NCBI RefSeq assembly: GCF_014596565.1
Contig: NZ_NOIN01000017.1
Coordinates: forward strand, 31,759-95,758
DNA length: 64,000 bases
DNA from: Pseudomonas sp. PSB18
GTDB taxonomy: Bacteria > Pseudomonadota > Gammaproteobacteria > Pseudomonadales > Pseudomonadaceae
Direction: 5' to 3'
Shown here: positions 17,529-25,724 of the stretch, piece after piece
How positions within the stretch are numbered: the first letter of the stretch is position 1
Layout: each line of letters starts with the position of its first letter
The notes under the pieces: model-generated
Seen by the model: only the letters and a program-made list of their open reading frames with translations
What the model was told of the DNA's origin: nothing
The model's database searches: none
Translations under genes and position numbers: made by a program

Positions 17529-18206
17529 ATGAGCCGTGCCCTGCATGACGTCGCAACCGGCACCCTGTTCGGGGTCGCGCTGAACTACCAGGGGCTGCTG
17601 AAGCAGCGCCTCGCCGAGTTCGAGCAACCGCCCTACCAGAAGCCGCCGGTCAAGCCGGTGCTGTTCATCAAGACCCCCAACACCCGCAACCGGCACGACG
17701 CCGATGTGGTTCATCCCGGCCACGGCGAACGCCTGCAACCGGGCCCGGCCCTGGGTGTGGTGATGGGCAAATCGGCCAGCCGCGTCAGCGCCGCCGAAGC
17801 CTTGGACTATGTGGCCGGTTACACCGTCGTCAATGAATTCAGCCTGCCGGAAGACAGCTACTACCGCCCTGCCGTCAAGGCCAAGTGCCGGGACGGCTTC
17901 TGCGCCATCGGGCCGGAACTGGTGCCGAGCGCCAACGTGGCCGATCCCCACAGCCTGGCAATCACGCTGTACGTCAACGGCGAAGTACGGCAGCAGAACA
18001 GCACGGCCAATTTCGTTCGCGACATCCCCCAACTGATCGCCGAAATCAGCGAGTTCATGACCCTGCACGCCGGCGACGTGTTGATCACCGGCACCCCTGA
18101 AGGCCGGGTCGATGTGGTGCCCGGCGATCGCGTCGAAGTGGACATCGACGGCCTGGGTCGTCTCATCAACACCGTCGTGGCCGAGCAACCAGGAGCACGT
18201 TCATGA
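17529..18206 (+). CDS. hpaG1: HpaG1, 4-HPA pathway isomerase/decarboxylase subunit
   Basis: A 225-residue fumarylacetoacetate-hydrolase-fold protein. In E. coli one HpaG polypeptide carries two such halves and performs decarboxylation of 5-oxopent-3-ene-1,2,5-tricarboxylate and the isomerisation that follows. Here the halves are separate genes, and this one corresponds to the N-terminal half. Visible motifs include LNYQG, FIKTPNT and the conserved TGTPEGRVDVVPGD near the C terminus. AGGAG precedes the ATG. The stop overlaps the start of hpaG2 by four bases (ATGA), implying translational coupling. Confidence 0.9.
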   Translation: MSRALHDVATGTLFGVALNYQGLLKQRLAEFEQPPYQKPPVKPVLFIKTPNTRNRHDADVVHPGHGERLQPGPALGVVMGKSASRVSAAEALDYVAGYTVVNEFSLPEDSYYRPAVKAKCRDGFCAIGPELVPSANVADPHSLAITLYVNGEVRQQNSTANFVRDIPQLIAEISEFMTLHAGDVLITGTPEGRVDVVPGDRVEVDIDGLGRLINTVVAEQPGARS

Positions 18207-18973
18207 AGCATGCGCGCATTCGTTTCGAAGACCAGGTCCACGCCGTCATTGTCGAGGCCGGCAACGCCGTGCGCCTGGCCGACGGTCGCCTGCTGGCCGA
18301 AGATCAGGTCGAGTGGCTGCCCCCGGCCACCGGCAGCATGTTCGCCCTGGGCCTGAACTACGCCGACCACGCCGCCGAGCTGGCCTTCAAGCCGCCGACC
18401 GAGCCCCTGGCGTTCATCAAGTCCCCCGGCACCTACACCGGCCACAACCAGCAGACCTGGCGCCCCGACAATGTCGCCTACATGCACTACGAGTGCGAAC
18501 TCGTGGCCGTCATCGGCAAAGCCGCCCGCAACGTCAAGCGCGAGGACGCCCTCGACTACCTGGCCGGCTACACGGTGTGCAACGACTACGCGGTCCGCGA
18601 CTACCTGGAAAACTACTACCGCCCCAACCTGCGGGTGAAGAACCGCGATGCCACGACCCCCGTCGGGCCGTGGATCGTCGATGTCGCCGATGTGCCGGAT
18701 CCGGCCAACCTGAAGCTGCGTACCTGGATCAACGGTGAACTGCGCCAGGAAGGCAGCACGAAGGACATGATTTTCGACATCCCCTACCTGATCGAATACC
18801 TGTCCAGCTTCATGACCCTGCAACCCGGCGACATGATCGCCACTGGCACGCCGGAAGGCCTGGCGGACGTGGTGCCCGGTGATGAAGTGGTGGTGGAAGT
18901 GGAAGGCGTCGGCCGCCTGGTCAATCGAATTGTCAGCGAAGCCGCGTTCTTCGCATCCCGTAAAGAGGCTTGA
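18203..18973 (+). CDS. hpaG2: HpaG2, 4-HPA pathway isomerase/decarboxylase subunit
   Basis: A 256-residue partner of HpaG1 with the same fold. It has the metal-site stretch YECELVAVIGK, the LNYADHAAELAFK segment, and TGTPEGLADVVPGDEV near the C terminus. It should act in the cytoplasm on the ring-fission product after HpaE. It starts inside the stop of hpaG1 and is followed five bases later by the hpaE start region, so the three form one tight transcription unit. Confidence 0.9.
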   Translation: MKHARIRFEDQVHAVIVEAGNAVRLADGRLLAEDQVEWLPPATGSMFALGLNYADHAAELAFKPPTEPLAFIKSPGTYTGHNQQTWRPDNVAYMHYECELVAVIGKAARNVKREDALDYLAGYTVCNDYAVRDYLENYYRPNLRVKNRDATTPVGPWIVDVADVPDPANLKLRTWINGELRQEGSTKDMIFDIPYLIEYLSSFMTLQPGDMIATGTPEGLADVVPGDEVVVEVEGVGRLVNRIVSEAAFFASRKEA

Positions 18974-18978
18974 GCAAC

Positions 18979-20439
18979 ATGATCAAACACTGGATCAACG
19001 GCCGTGAGGTCGAAAGCAAAGACGTCTTCGTCAACTACAACCCGGCCACCGGCGAAGCCATTGGCGAAGTCGCCAGCGGCGGTGCCGAGGAAGTGGCCCA
19101 GGCCGTGGCCGCGGCCAAGGAGGCCTTTCCGAAGTGGGCCAGTACCCCCGCCAAGGAACGCGCCCGGCTGATGCGCAAACTGGGTGAACTGATCGATCGG
19201 GACGTGCCGAAACTGGCCGAACTGGAAACCCTCGACACCGGTCTGCCGATCCACCAGACCCGGAATGTGCTGATCCCGCGGGCCTCCCACAACTTCGATT
19301 TCTTTGCCGAAGTCTGCACCCGCATGGACGGTCACACCTACCCGGTCGACGACCAGATGCTCAACTACACCCTGTACCAGCCGGTGGGCGTCTGCGGCCT
19401 GGTGTCGCCGTGGAACGTGCCGTTCATGACCGCGACCTGGAAGACCGCCCCGTGCCTGGCCCTGGGCAACACCGCCGTGCTGAAGATGTCGGAGCTGTCG
19501 CCCCTCACCGCCAACGAACTGGGACGCCTGGCCGTGGAAGCGGGAATTCCCGACGGCGTGTTGAACGTGATCCAGGGCTACGGCGCGACGGCAGGCGATG
19601 CGTTGGTGCGGCACCCGGATGTGCGGGCGATTTCCTTTACCGGCGGCACCGCCACCGGCAAGAAAATCATGCAGACCGCCGGGTTGAAGAAGTATTCCAT
19701 GGAGCTCGGCGGCAAGTCGCCGGTGCTGATTTTCGAAGACGCGGACCTGGAACGGGCCCTCGACGCGGCGCTGTTCACGATCTTCTCGCTGAACGGTGAA
19801 CGTTGCACCGCCGGTAGCCGGATCTTCATCCAGGAAAGCGTCTACCCGCAGTTCGTCGCCGAATTCGCCGCCCGCGCCAAGCGCCTGATCGTGGGCGACC
19901 CACAGGATCCGAAGACCCAGGTCGGCTCGATGATCACCCAGGCCCACTACGACAAAGTCACCGGCTACATCAGGATCGGCCTCGAAGAAGGCGCCACCCT
20001 GCTGGCCGGCGGCCTGGAACGCCCGGCCAACCTGCCGGCGCACCTGAGTCGCGGCCAATTCATCCAGCCGACGGTGTTCGCCGACGTGAACAACCAGATG
20101 CGCATCGCCCAGGAGGAAATCTTCGGCCCGGTGGTCTGCCTGATCCCGTTCAAGGACGAAGCCGAAGCCTTGCAACTGGCCAACGACACCGAATACGGCC
20201 TGGCGTCGTACATCTGGACCCAGGACATCGGCAAGGCCCATCGCCTGGCCCACGGCATCGAGGCCGGCATGGTATTCATCAACAGCCAGAACGTCCGCGA
20301 CCTGCGCCAGCCTTTCGGCGGCGTAAAGGGTTCCGGAACCGGGCGCGAAGGTGGACAGTACAGCTTCGAGGTGTTTGCCGAGATCAAGAACGTTTGCATC
20401 TCCATGGGTGGTCATCACATTCCAAGGTGGGGCATCTAA
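18979..20439 (+). CDS. hpaE: HpaE, 5-carboxymethyl-2-hydroxymuconate semialdehyde dehydrogenase
   Basis: About 486 residues; an NAD-dependent aldehyde dehydrogenase that oxidises the ring-cleavage semialdehyde. Visible are the cofactor region SPWNVPFMTATWK, the glycine motif FTGGTATGKK, the general base in MELGGKSPV and the catalytic Cys in NGERCTAGS. The ATG at 18979 is preferred to a TTG nine bases earlier because GAGG then lies at a usable distance. It follows hpaG2 directly and is separated from hpaD by 249 bases with a large palindromic repeat. Confidence 0.92.
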   Translation: MIKHWINGREVESKDVFVNYNPATGEAIGEVASGGAEEVAQAVAAAKEAFPKWASTPAKERARLMRKLGELIDRDVPKLAELETLDTGLPIHQTRNVLIPRASHNFDFFAEVCTRMDGHTYPVDDQMLNYTLYQPVGVCGLVSPWNVPFMTATWKTAPCLALGNTAVLKMSELSPLTANELGRLAVEAGIPDGVLNVIQGYGATAGDALVRHPDVRAISFTGGTATGKKIMQTAGLKKYSMELGGKSPVLIFEDADLERALDAALFTIFSLNGERCTAGSRIFIQESVYPQFVAEFAARAKRLIVGDPQDPKTQVGSMITQAHYDKVTGYIRIGLEEGATLLAGGLERPANLPAHLSRGQFIQPTVFADVNNQMRIAQEEIFGPVVCLIPFKDEAEALQLANDTEYGLASYIWTQDIGKAHRLAHGIEAGMVFINSQNVRDLRQPFGGVKGSGTGREGGQYSFEVFAEIKNVCISMGGHHIPRWGI

Positions 20440-20473
20440 AACCAGCGATGCCCCCTGTGATGACCACACCCCC

Positions 20474-20621
20474 TGTGGCGAGGGGATTTATCGAAACGTC
20501 GCACCGCCCCGCTGGGCTGCGAAGCAGACCTCAAACCAGACACCTCGGTGTGTCAGGTTGATCGGGGTTGACTGATTCAGGGCCGCTTCGCGCCCCAGCG
20601 GGGATAAATCCCCTCGCCACA
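20474..20621. repeat. Large palindromic repeat between hpaE and hpaD
   Basis: Perfect 19-base arms, TGTGGCGAGGGGATTTATC at 20474 and its complement ending at 20621. Inside is a second imperfect pair (CCGCTGGGCTGCGAAGC against GCTTCGCGCCCCAGCGG). The transcript could fold into one long hairpin. It is the same repeat family as 16381-16410. The gap holds no gene. Confidence 0.8.
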
Positions 20622-20688
20622 AAGGCTGTAGTTCATCAACCTAATGTGACCCTAGCCTCAACAAGAACAATTTTTCAGGAGAATCATC

Positions 20689-21546
20689 ATGGGCGAAGTC
20701 GTCCTGGCTGCGAAGATCTGCCACGTTCCCTCGATGTACCTGTCGGAGCTGCCCGGCAAGCACCACGGTTGCCGCGCGGCGGCGATTGCCGGGCACAAGG
20801 AAATCGGCCGCCGCGCCCGTGAGCTGGGTGCCGACACCGCCGTGGTGTTCGATGTGCACTGGCTGGTCAACAGCGCCTATCACATCAACAGTGGCGAACA
20901 TTTCAAGGGCATCTACACCAGCAACGAGCTGCCGCATTTCATCAAGAACATGGAGTACGAGTACTCGGGCGCGCCGGAACTGGGCGAGTTGATTGCCGCC
21001 GAAGCCAACGCCGTCGATGTCCGTACCCTGGCCCACAACATCCCCAGCCTGGAACTGGAATACGGCACGCTGGTGCCTATGCGCTACATGCACATGGATG
21101 TCCCGCCGGAGCAAAAACTCAACGTCGTCTCGATTGCCGCCTGGTGTGCCTGGCATCGCCTGCAAGACAGCTTCACTTTCGGCGCCGCCGTGCGCCGGGC
21201 CATCGAAAAAAGCGACCGCAAGGTGCTGGTGCTGGCGTCCGGTTCGCTGTCCCACCGCTTCTCCGATGATCGCAACGCCGAAGCCAACATCCATAACTGG
21301 ACTCGGGAATTCGACAAACAGGTCGACCTGCATGTCGTCCAGATGTGGCGCGAGGGTCGCTGGAAGGAATTCTGCGCCATGCTCCCGGACTACGCCGAAC
21401 ACTGCTTCGGCGAAGGCAAGATGCACGACACCGCCATGCTCCTGGGGCTGCTGGGTGGGCCGGATTACGACAAGCCGGCGGAAATCATCACCGAGCCGTT
21501 CGGCAGTTCCGGCACCGGCCAGATCAACGCCATTTTTCCGGTTTGA
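20689..21546 (+). CDS. hpaD: HpaD, 3,4-dihydroxyphenylacetate 2,3-dioxygenase
   Basis: A 285-residue extradiol dioxygenase that opens homoprotocatechuate next to the ring hydroxyls with a metal ion. It matches E. coli HpaD through most of its length from memory: the start (AAKICHVPSMYLSELPGK), VVFDVHWLVNSAYHIN, NELPHFIKNM and ASGSLSHRFSDD. It is of the LigB-fold type, not the vicinal-oxygen-chelate type used by some bacteria. CAGGAG lies upstream of the ATG. It starts the second part of the operon, with hpaF 24 bases behind. Confidence 0.93.
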   Translation: MGEVVLAAKICHVPSMYLSELPGKHHGCRAAAIAGHKEIGRRARELGADTAVVFDVHWLVNSAYHINSGEHFKGIYTSNELPHFIKNMEYEYSGAPELGELIAAEANAVDVRTLAHNIPSLELEYGTLVPMRYMHMDVPPEQKLNVVSIAAWCAWHRLQDSFTFGAAVRRAIEKSDRKVLVLASGSLSHRFSDDRNAEANIHNWTREFDKQVDLHVVQMWREGRWKEFCAMLPDYAEHCFGEGKMHDTAMLLGLLGGPDYDKPAEIITEPFGSSGTGQINAIFPV

Positions 21547-21570
21547 ACAGCCTGCGCAGGAGATCCGACG

Positions 21571-21963
21571 ATGCCGCACTTCATTGCTGAGTACACCGAC
21601 AACATCGAACAACAGGCCGACTTGCCCGGCCTGTTTGAAAAGGTCCACGCCTTGCTCGGCGACAGCGGCGTGTTTCCCCTCGGCGGCATCCGCAGCCGGG
21701 GGATGCGCCTGGACACCTGGCGCATGGCCGACGGCAAGCACGACTACGCCTTCGTGCACATGACGCTGAAAGTCGGCCACGGCCGCGACCTCGCAACCCG
21801 CCAGAAAGTCGCGCAGAACCTCTTCGAAGCGATCACCGCGCACTTCGCCGAACTCCAGGCCCAGCGCCTGCTGGCGTTGTCGTTCGAGATGATCGAACTG
21901 CACGAGCACCTCAACTTCAAGGCCAACAACGTCCACGCCTTCCTCAAGGCCCAGACGAGCTAA
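21571..21963 (+). CDS. hpaF: HpaF, 5-carboxymethyl-2-hydroxymuconate delta-isomerase
   Basis: A 130-residue member of the tautomerase superfamily. It begins MPHFIAEYTDNI; removal of Met leaves Pro1, the catalytic base of this family. The remainder (FPLGGIRSRGMR, DYAFVHMTLKVGHGRD) agrees with CHMI trimers. It converts the product of HpaE to its keto isomer for decarboxylation by HpaG. CAGGAG precedes the start. It lies between hpaD and hpaX in the same orientation. Confidence 0.9.
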   Translation: MPHFIAEYTDNIEQQADLPGLFEKVHALLGDSGVFPLGGIRSRGMRLDTWRMADGKHDYAFVHMTLKVGHGRDLATRQKVAQNLFEAITAHFAELQAQRLLALSFEMIELHEHLNFKANNVHAFLKAQTS

Positions 21964-22011
21964 GCGCGCCTGACGGTTACCCATCGGCCCTCTGACAAAA
22001 AGTACAAGATC

Positions 22012-23316
22012 ATGAGCACAGCCAATCCCGCTGGCACTGCCGGCGCCATCGCGCACGACCGCACCCACGCCACGATCACCTGGCGGCTGATGCCGTTGCT
22101 GCTGGTCTGCTATCTGTTTGCCCATCTGGACCGTATCAACATCGGCTTCGCCAAGATGCAGATGAGCGCCGACCTGCAGTTCAGCGACACGATCTACGGC
22201 TTCGGCGCCGGCCTGTTCTTCATCGCTTATGCGCTGTTTGGCGTGCCGAGCAACATGGCCCTGGACCGGGTCGGGCCACGCCGCTGGATCGCCACGCTGA
22301 TGGTGGTCTGGGGCGCCTTGTCCACGGGCATGTTCCTGATTGACAGCGCCGCCGGTTTCTACGTGCTGCGCTTTCTGTTGGGGGTGGCCGAAGCCGGGTT
22401 CTTCCCGGGCATCCTGGTCTTCCTCAATCGCTGGTACCCGGCGCGCCGTCGGGCCCAAGTGACCGCTCTGTTCGCCATCGCCGTGCCGATGGCCGGGGTA
22501 ATCGGCGGGCCGTTGTCCGGTGGAATCCTCGAACACTTCCACGATGTCGGCGGCCTGCGCGGCTGGCAGTGGATGTTCGTCCTCGAAGGGTTGCCAGTGA
22601 TCCTGCTGGGCCTGGTAGTGCTCAAGTGCCTGCCGGACAATTTCGAGACGGTCGGCTGGCTCACGCCCGACGCCAAGCAGCAACTGCGCGAACAACTGAG
22701 TGTCGAGGAGCAGCGAAAATCCATCACCTCGTTCTCGGCGATCCTCAATAACCCGCAGGTCTGGTTGCTGGTGGCGGTGTACTTCGCTGTGATGCTGGCG
22801 GTAAACACCCTGGCGTTCTGGATGCCCACCCTGATCCACGGCGCCGGTATCGGCAGCGATGGCAAGGTCGGCTTGCTCAGTGCGGTGCCGTACCTGGCGG
22901 GTTGTTTCTTCATGATCGGCTGTGGCCGGTCTTCCGACCGTCACCGTGAACGCCGCTGGCACCTCTGCGTGCCGCTGCTGATGGCGGCGGCCGGCATCGC
23001 CATCGCCGGGCTCTCCCCCGGCAACCCGACGCTGGTGCTCGGTGGCCTGATCGTCGCCGGCATGGGCGCCAGCGCCGCGTTGCCGATGTTCTGGCAATTG
23101 CCGCCCGCCTTTCTCTCCAACAGTACCCAGGCCGCCGGGATTGCCCTGATCAGTTCCTTCGGCAGCATCGCCTCATTCTTCGCGCCCTACCTCATCGGCT
23201 GGATGCGGGACACCACCCAGAGCGCCAGCCTGGCTCTTTATGTCCTGGCGCTGTTCATCACCCTGGGTGGCCTGCTGGTGCTGCGCACCCGGGCCGCCAT
23301 CGTCAATCCTCAGTAG
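22012..23316 (+). CDS. hpaX: HpaX, 4-hydroxyphenylacetate MFS permease
   Basis: A 434-residue MFS transporter of the anion:cation symporter group with about twelve membrane segments. The early stretch CYLFAHLDRINIGFAKMQM is characteristic of the group, and FGVPSNMALDRVGPRRWIA carries the loop 2-3 signature. Its place between hpaF and hpaH makes uptake of 4-hydroxyphenylacetate (or the 3-isomer) the obvious role. It ends ten bases before hpaH. Confidence 0.87.
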   Translation: MSTANPAGTAGAIAHDRTHATITWRLMPLLLVCYLFAHLDRINIGFAKMQMSADLQFSDTIYGFGAGLFFIAYALFGVPSNMALDRVGPRRWIATLMVVWGALSTGMFLIDSAAGFYVLRFLLGVAEAGFFPGILVFLNRWYPARRRAQVTALFAIAVPMAGVIGGPLSGGILEHFHDVGGLRGWQWMFVLEGLPVILLGLVVLKCLPDNFETVGWLTPDAKQQLREQLSVEEQRKSITSFSAILNNPQVWLLVAVYFAVMLAVNTLAFWMPTLIHGAGIGSDGKVGLLSAVPYLAGCFFMIGCGRSSDRHRERRWHLCVPLLMAAAGIAIAGLSPGNPTLVLGGLIVAGMGASAALPMFWQLPPAFLSNSTQAAGIALISSFGSIASFFAPYLIGWMRDTTQSASLALYVLALFITLGGLLVLRTRAAIVNPQ

Positions 23317-23326
23317 GGACCTTGTC

Positions 23327-24130
23327 ATGCTCGACCAAAGCCTCATCCAGCAAGCCGCCGCCCGCCTCGACCACGCCGAGCGCTCACGGGAACAGGTGCG
23401 GCAGTTTTCCCTCGATCACCCAGGCATTACCCTCGACGACGCCTACGCCATCCAGCGCGCCTGGGTGGCGCAAAAGATCAAGGACGGCCGCAAGCTGGTG
23501 GGCCACAAGATCGGCCTGACCTCCCGGGCCATGCAGGTCTCTTCGAACATCACCGAGCCGGATTACGGTGCGCTGCTGGACGACATGTTCTTCGACGAAG
23601 GCACCGACATTCCCTTCGAACGCTTCATCGTCCCGCGGGTAGAAGTGGAGCTGGCGTTCATCCTCGGCAAACCGTTGAAAGGCCCGAACGTGACGGTGTT
23701 CGACGTGCTGGACGCGACCGAATGGGTGATCCCGGCGCTGGAAATCATTGATGCACGGATCCAGCAAGTCGACCCGCAGACCCAGACCACCCGCAAGGTC
23801 TTCGACACCATCTCGGACAACGCGGCCAACGCCGGCGTGGTCATGGGCGGTCGTGCAGTGCGACCCACCGAGATCGACCTGCGCAAAGTGCCGGCGGTGC
23901 TCTACCGCAACGGCGTGATCGAGGAGTCCGGCGTTTCGGCGGCGGTGCTCAATCACCCGGCAAAAGGCGTGGCCTGGCTGGCGAACAAGCTGGCGACCTA
24001 CGACGTCACCCTGCAACCGGGGCAGATCATCCTCGGCGGCTCCTTCACCCGCCCGGTGGCGGCCAACCCGGGCGATACCTTCCATGTCGACTACGACATG
24101 CTCGGTTCCATCGCCTGCCGTTTCGTCTGA
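23327..24130 (+). CDS. hpaH: HpaH, 2-oxohept-4-ene-1,7-dioate hydratase
   Basis: A 267-residue hydratase of the MhpD/HpaH group, which adds water across the double bond of the decarboxylated ring-fission product with a divalent metal. Conserved parts are KLVGHKIGLTSRAMQ, PRVEVELAFILGKPL and ILGGSFTRPVAANPGD. The ATG at 23327 was chosen because the protein then begins MLDQSLIQQAA as in the family; the frame is open upstream into hpaX but that part is not coding. hpaI follows after 18 bases. Confidence 0.92.
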   Translation: MLDQSLIQQAAARLDHAERSREQVRQFSLDHPGITLDDAYAIQRAWVAQKIKDGRKLVGHKIGLTSRAMQVSSNITEPDYGALLDDMFFDEGTDIPFERFIVPRVEVELAFILGKPLKGPNVTVFDVLDATEWVIPALEIIDARIQQVDPQTQTTRKVFDTISDNAANAGVVMGGRAVRPTEIDLRKVPAVLYRNGVIEESGVSAAVLNHPAKGVAWLANKLATYDVTLQPGQIILGGSFTRPVAANPGDTFHVDYDMLGSIACRFV

Positions 24131-24148
24131 CTGCCTGAGGACTGCCCA

Positions 24149-24946
24149 ATGGACATGCCGATCAACACCTTTAAACAACGGCTGAAAAGTGGCGAGGCGC
24201 AGATTGGCCTGTGGCTCGGACTGGCCGACCCCTACTGCGCCGAACTGGCGGCCAATGCCGGTTTCGACTGGCTGCTGATCGACGGCGAGCACGCCCCCAA
24301 CGACGTGCGCAGCCTTCTGGGTCAGCTCCAGGCCGTGGCGCCCTACCCCGGGCAGCCGGTGATTCGCCCGGTGATCGGCGACACCGCGCTGATCAAGCAG
24401 GTACTCGACCTCGGCGCACAAACCCTGCTGGTGCCGATGGTGGAAAGCGCCGGCCAGGCGCGGGAACTGGTGCGCGCCATGCATTATCCGCCCAGCGGCA
24501 TCCGTGGCGTGGGCAGCGCGCTGGCCCGGGCGTCGCGCTGGAACAGCATCCCCGGCTACCTCGACAAGGCCGATGAACAGATGTGCCTGCTGGTGCAGAT
24601 CGAAAGCCTCGAGGGAGTGGCCAACCTCGACGCCATTGCCGCCGTGGAAGGTGTCGACGGTGTGTTCATCGGGCCGGCGGACCTGAGCGCGTCCATGGGT
24701 TTTCGCGGCAATCCGGGCCATCCGGACGTGCAAGCGGCCATCGAGGACGCCATCGCCCGCATTCGCCAGGCCGGCAAGGCCGCTGGGATCCTCAGCGCCG
24801 ATGAGAAACTGGCCCGGCGCTACATCGCGCTGGGCGCGGCGTTCGTGGCGGTGGGGGTGGATACGACCGTGCTGATGCGCGGCCTTCAGACTCTGGCGGC
24901 GACGTTCAAGGATGCGCCAAAGCCCGCGACGGGCGGGGTTTACTGA
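24149..24946 (+). CDS. hpaI: HpaI, 4-hydroxy-2-oxoheptanedioate aldolase
   Basis: A 265-residue class II (metal-dependent) aldolase of the HpcH/HpaI family. It splits the pathway intermediate to pyruvate and succinate semialdehyde. Visible are WLLIDGEHAPND, the Arg in QPVIRPVIGD, PMVESAGQARELV with a metal-binding Glu, and VFIGPADLSASMG. It is the last rightward gene of the operon and is followed by a REPIN and then a leftward hpaR paralogue. Confidence 0.92.
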   Translation: MDMPINTFKQRLKSGEAQIGLWLGLADPYCAELAANAGFDWLLIDGEHAPNDVRSLLGQLQAVAPYPGQPVIRPVIGDTALIKQVLDLGAQTLLVPMVESAGQARELVRAMHYPPSGIRGVGSALARASRWNSIPGYLDKADEQMCLLVQIESLEGVANLDAIAAVEGVDGVFIGPADLSASMGFRGNPGHPDVQAAIEDAIARIRQAGKAAGILSADEKLARRYIALGAAFVAVGVDTTVLMRGLQTLAATFKDAPKPATGGVY

Positions 24947-24962
24947 CCCAAGTCGAGTACCC

Positions 24963-25050
24963 TGTGGGAGCAAGGCTTGCCCGCGATGAAGCTGATGCGG
25001 TTCACCATGAGACCGAGATGGCTTCATCGCGGGCAAGCCTTGCTCCCACA
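24963..25050. repeat. REPIN
   Basis: Inverted arms TGTGGGAGCAAGGCTTGCCC and complement, with GCGATGAAGC and GCTTCATCGC as inner pair. This core (GCAAGGCTTGCCCGC) differs from the GCGAGCCTGCTCGC type elsewhere. Confidence 0.85.
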
Positions 25051-25087
25051 GCTATTCTTTCTCTCCTTAGAAGTCGCAACAGGAAGC

Positions 25088-25510
25088 TCAGCGCCTGACC
25101 GCCTTCAACTCATTCAGCAACCCCAACAACGTCTGCAGCTTCTCCTCCCCCAACTTCTCCTGCAATCGCTGGTAATTGGCCTCCATGCTCTGGCTCATCG
25201 AGTCGAAGCACGCCTGTCCCTGGGGCGCCAGGCGCACCAGGACCCGTCGCTGGTCCTGCTCGGCCTTGCGCCGCACCACCATGCCCGCCGCTTCCATGCG
25301 CACCAGCACGCCGGTCATGCTGGGCTTGAGAATGCAGGCCAGTTCGGCCAGGCGATTGATCTCCAGTTCGTCGTGCTGGCTGAGGATACGGATGACCCGC
25401 CATTGCTGCTCGGTCAGGCCATGTTGATTGAGGGAAGGACGGAAAAACCCCATGGCCGCTTCACGGGCCTGTAGCAGGGTCAGGGTCAAGGATTGGCGCG
25501 GTTTGGGCAT
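25088..25510 (-). CDS. HpaR-type MarR regulator, copy 2
   Basis: A 140-residue MarR protein clearly paralogous to the one at 15866-16288: same length, same SLTLTLLQAREAAM block, same LTEQQWRVIRIL and ACILKPSMTGVL segments, and divergent elsewhere. It lies between hpaI and the hydroxylase genes and is transcribed away from the operon. A perfect palindrome 19 bases upstream of its start is its likely operator. It may control the C1/C2 hydroxylase, itself, or both arms of the island. Confidence 0.86.
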   Translation of the reverse strand: MPKPRQSLTLTLLQAREAAMGFFRPSLNQHGLTEQQWRVIRILSQHDELEINRLAELACILKPSMTGVLVRMEAAGMVVRRKAEQDQRRVLVRLAPQGQACFDSMSQSMEANYQRLQEKLGEEKLQTLLGLLNELKAVRR

Positions 25511-25528
25511 GGAGAGTGTTCGCCAAGG

Positions 25529-25552
25529 GATTAGTTAATGAGTTAACTAATC
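25529..25552. promoter_or_regulatory. Perfect palindrome, probable HpaR operator
   Basis: Ten-base arms GATTAGTTAA and TTAACTAATC are exact complements around a four-base centre (TGAG), 19 bases upstream of the second hpaR start. The length and position fit an autoregulated MarR protein, and the TAGTTAA core recurs at the hpaG promoter. Confidence 0.7.
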
Positions 25553-25625
25553 TTAGCATCATCGGAGTGCAGATGGACTGTGGCGAGGGATTTACCCGTG
25601 GAGCGTTAAACCTGTGGGACCAGCC

Positions 25626-25716
25626 TGTGGGAGCAAAGCTTGCTCGCGACAGCGGCGGCCCAGTCAACATCGTTGTCGACCGAATCCCCCATTCGCGAGC
25701 AAGCTTTGCTCCCACA
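25626..25716. repeat. REPIN
   Basis: Inverted arms TGTGGGAGCAAAGCTTGCTC and complement with inner GCGA/TCGC, directly after the stop of the flavin reductase gene. A partial copy of the second repeat family (TGTGGCGAGGGATTTA) lies at about 25579. Confidence 0.82.
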
Positions 25717-25724
25717 GATCTGCT

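Noticed and set aside
20641..23097. Long minus-strand frame opposite hpaD, hpaF and hpaX
   Set aside because: Covers three well-recognised genes and their spacers; the translation resembles no protein family.
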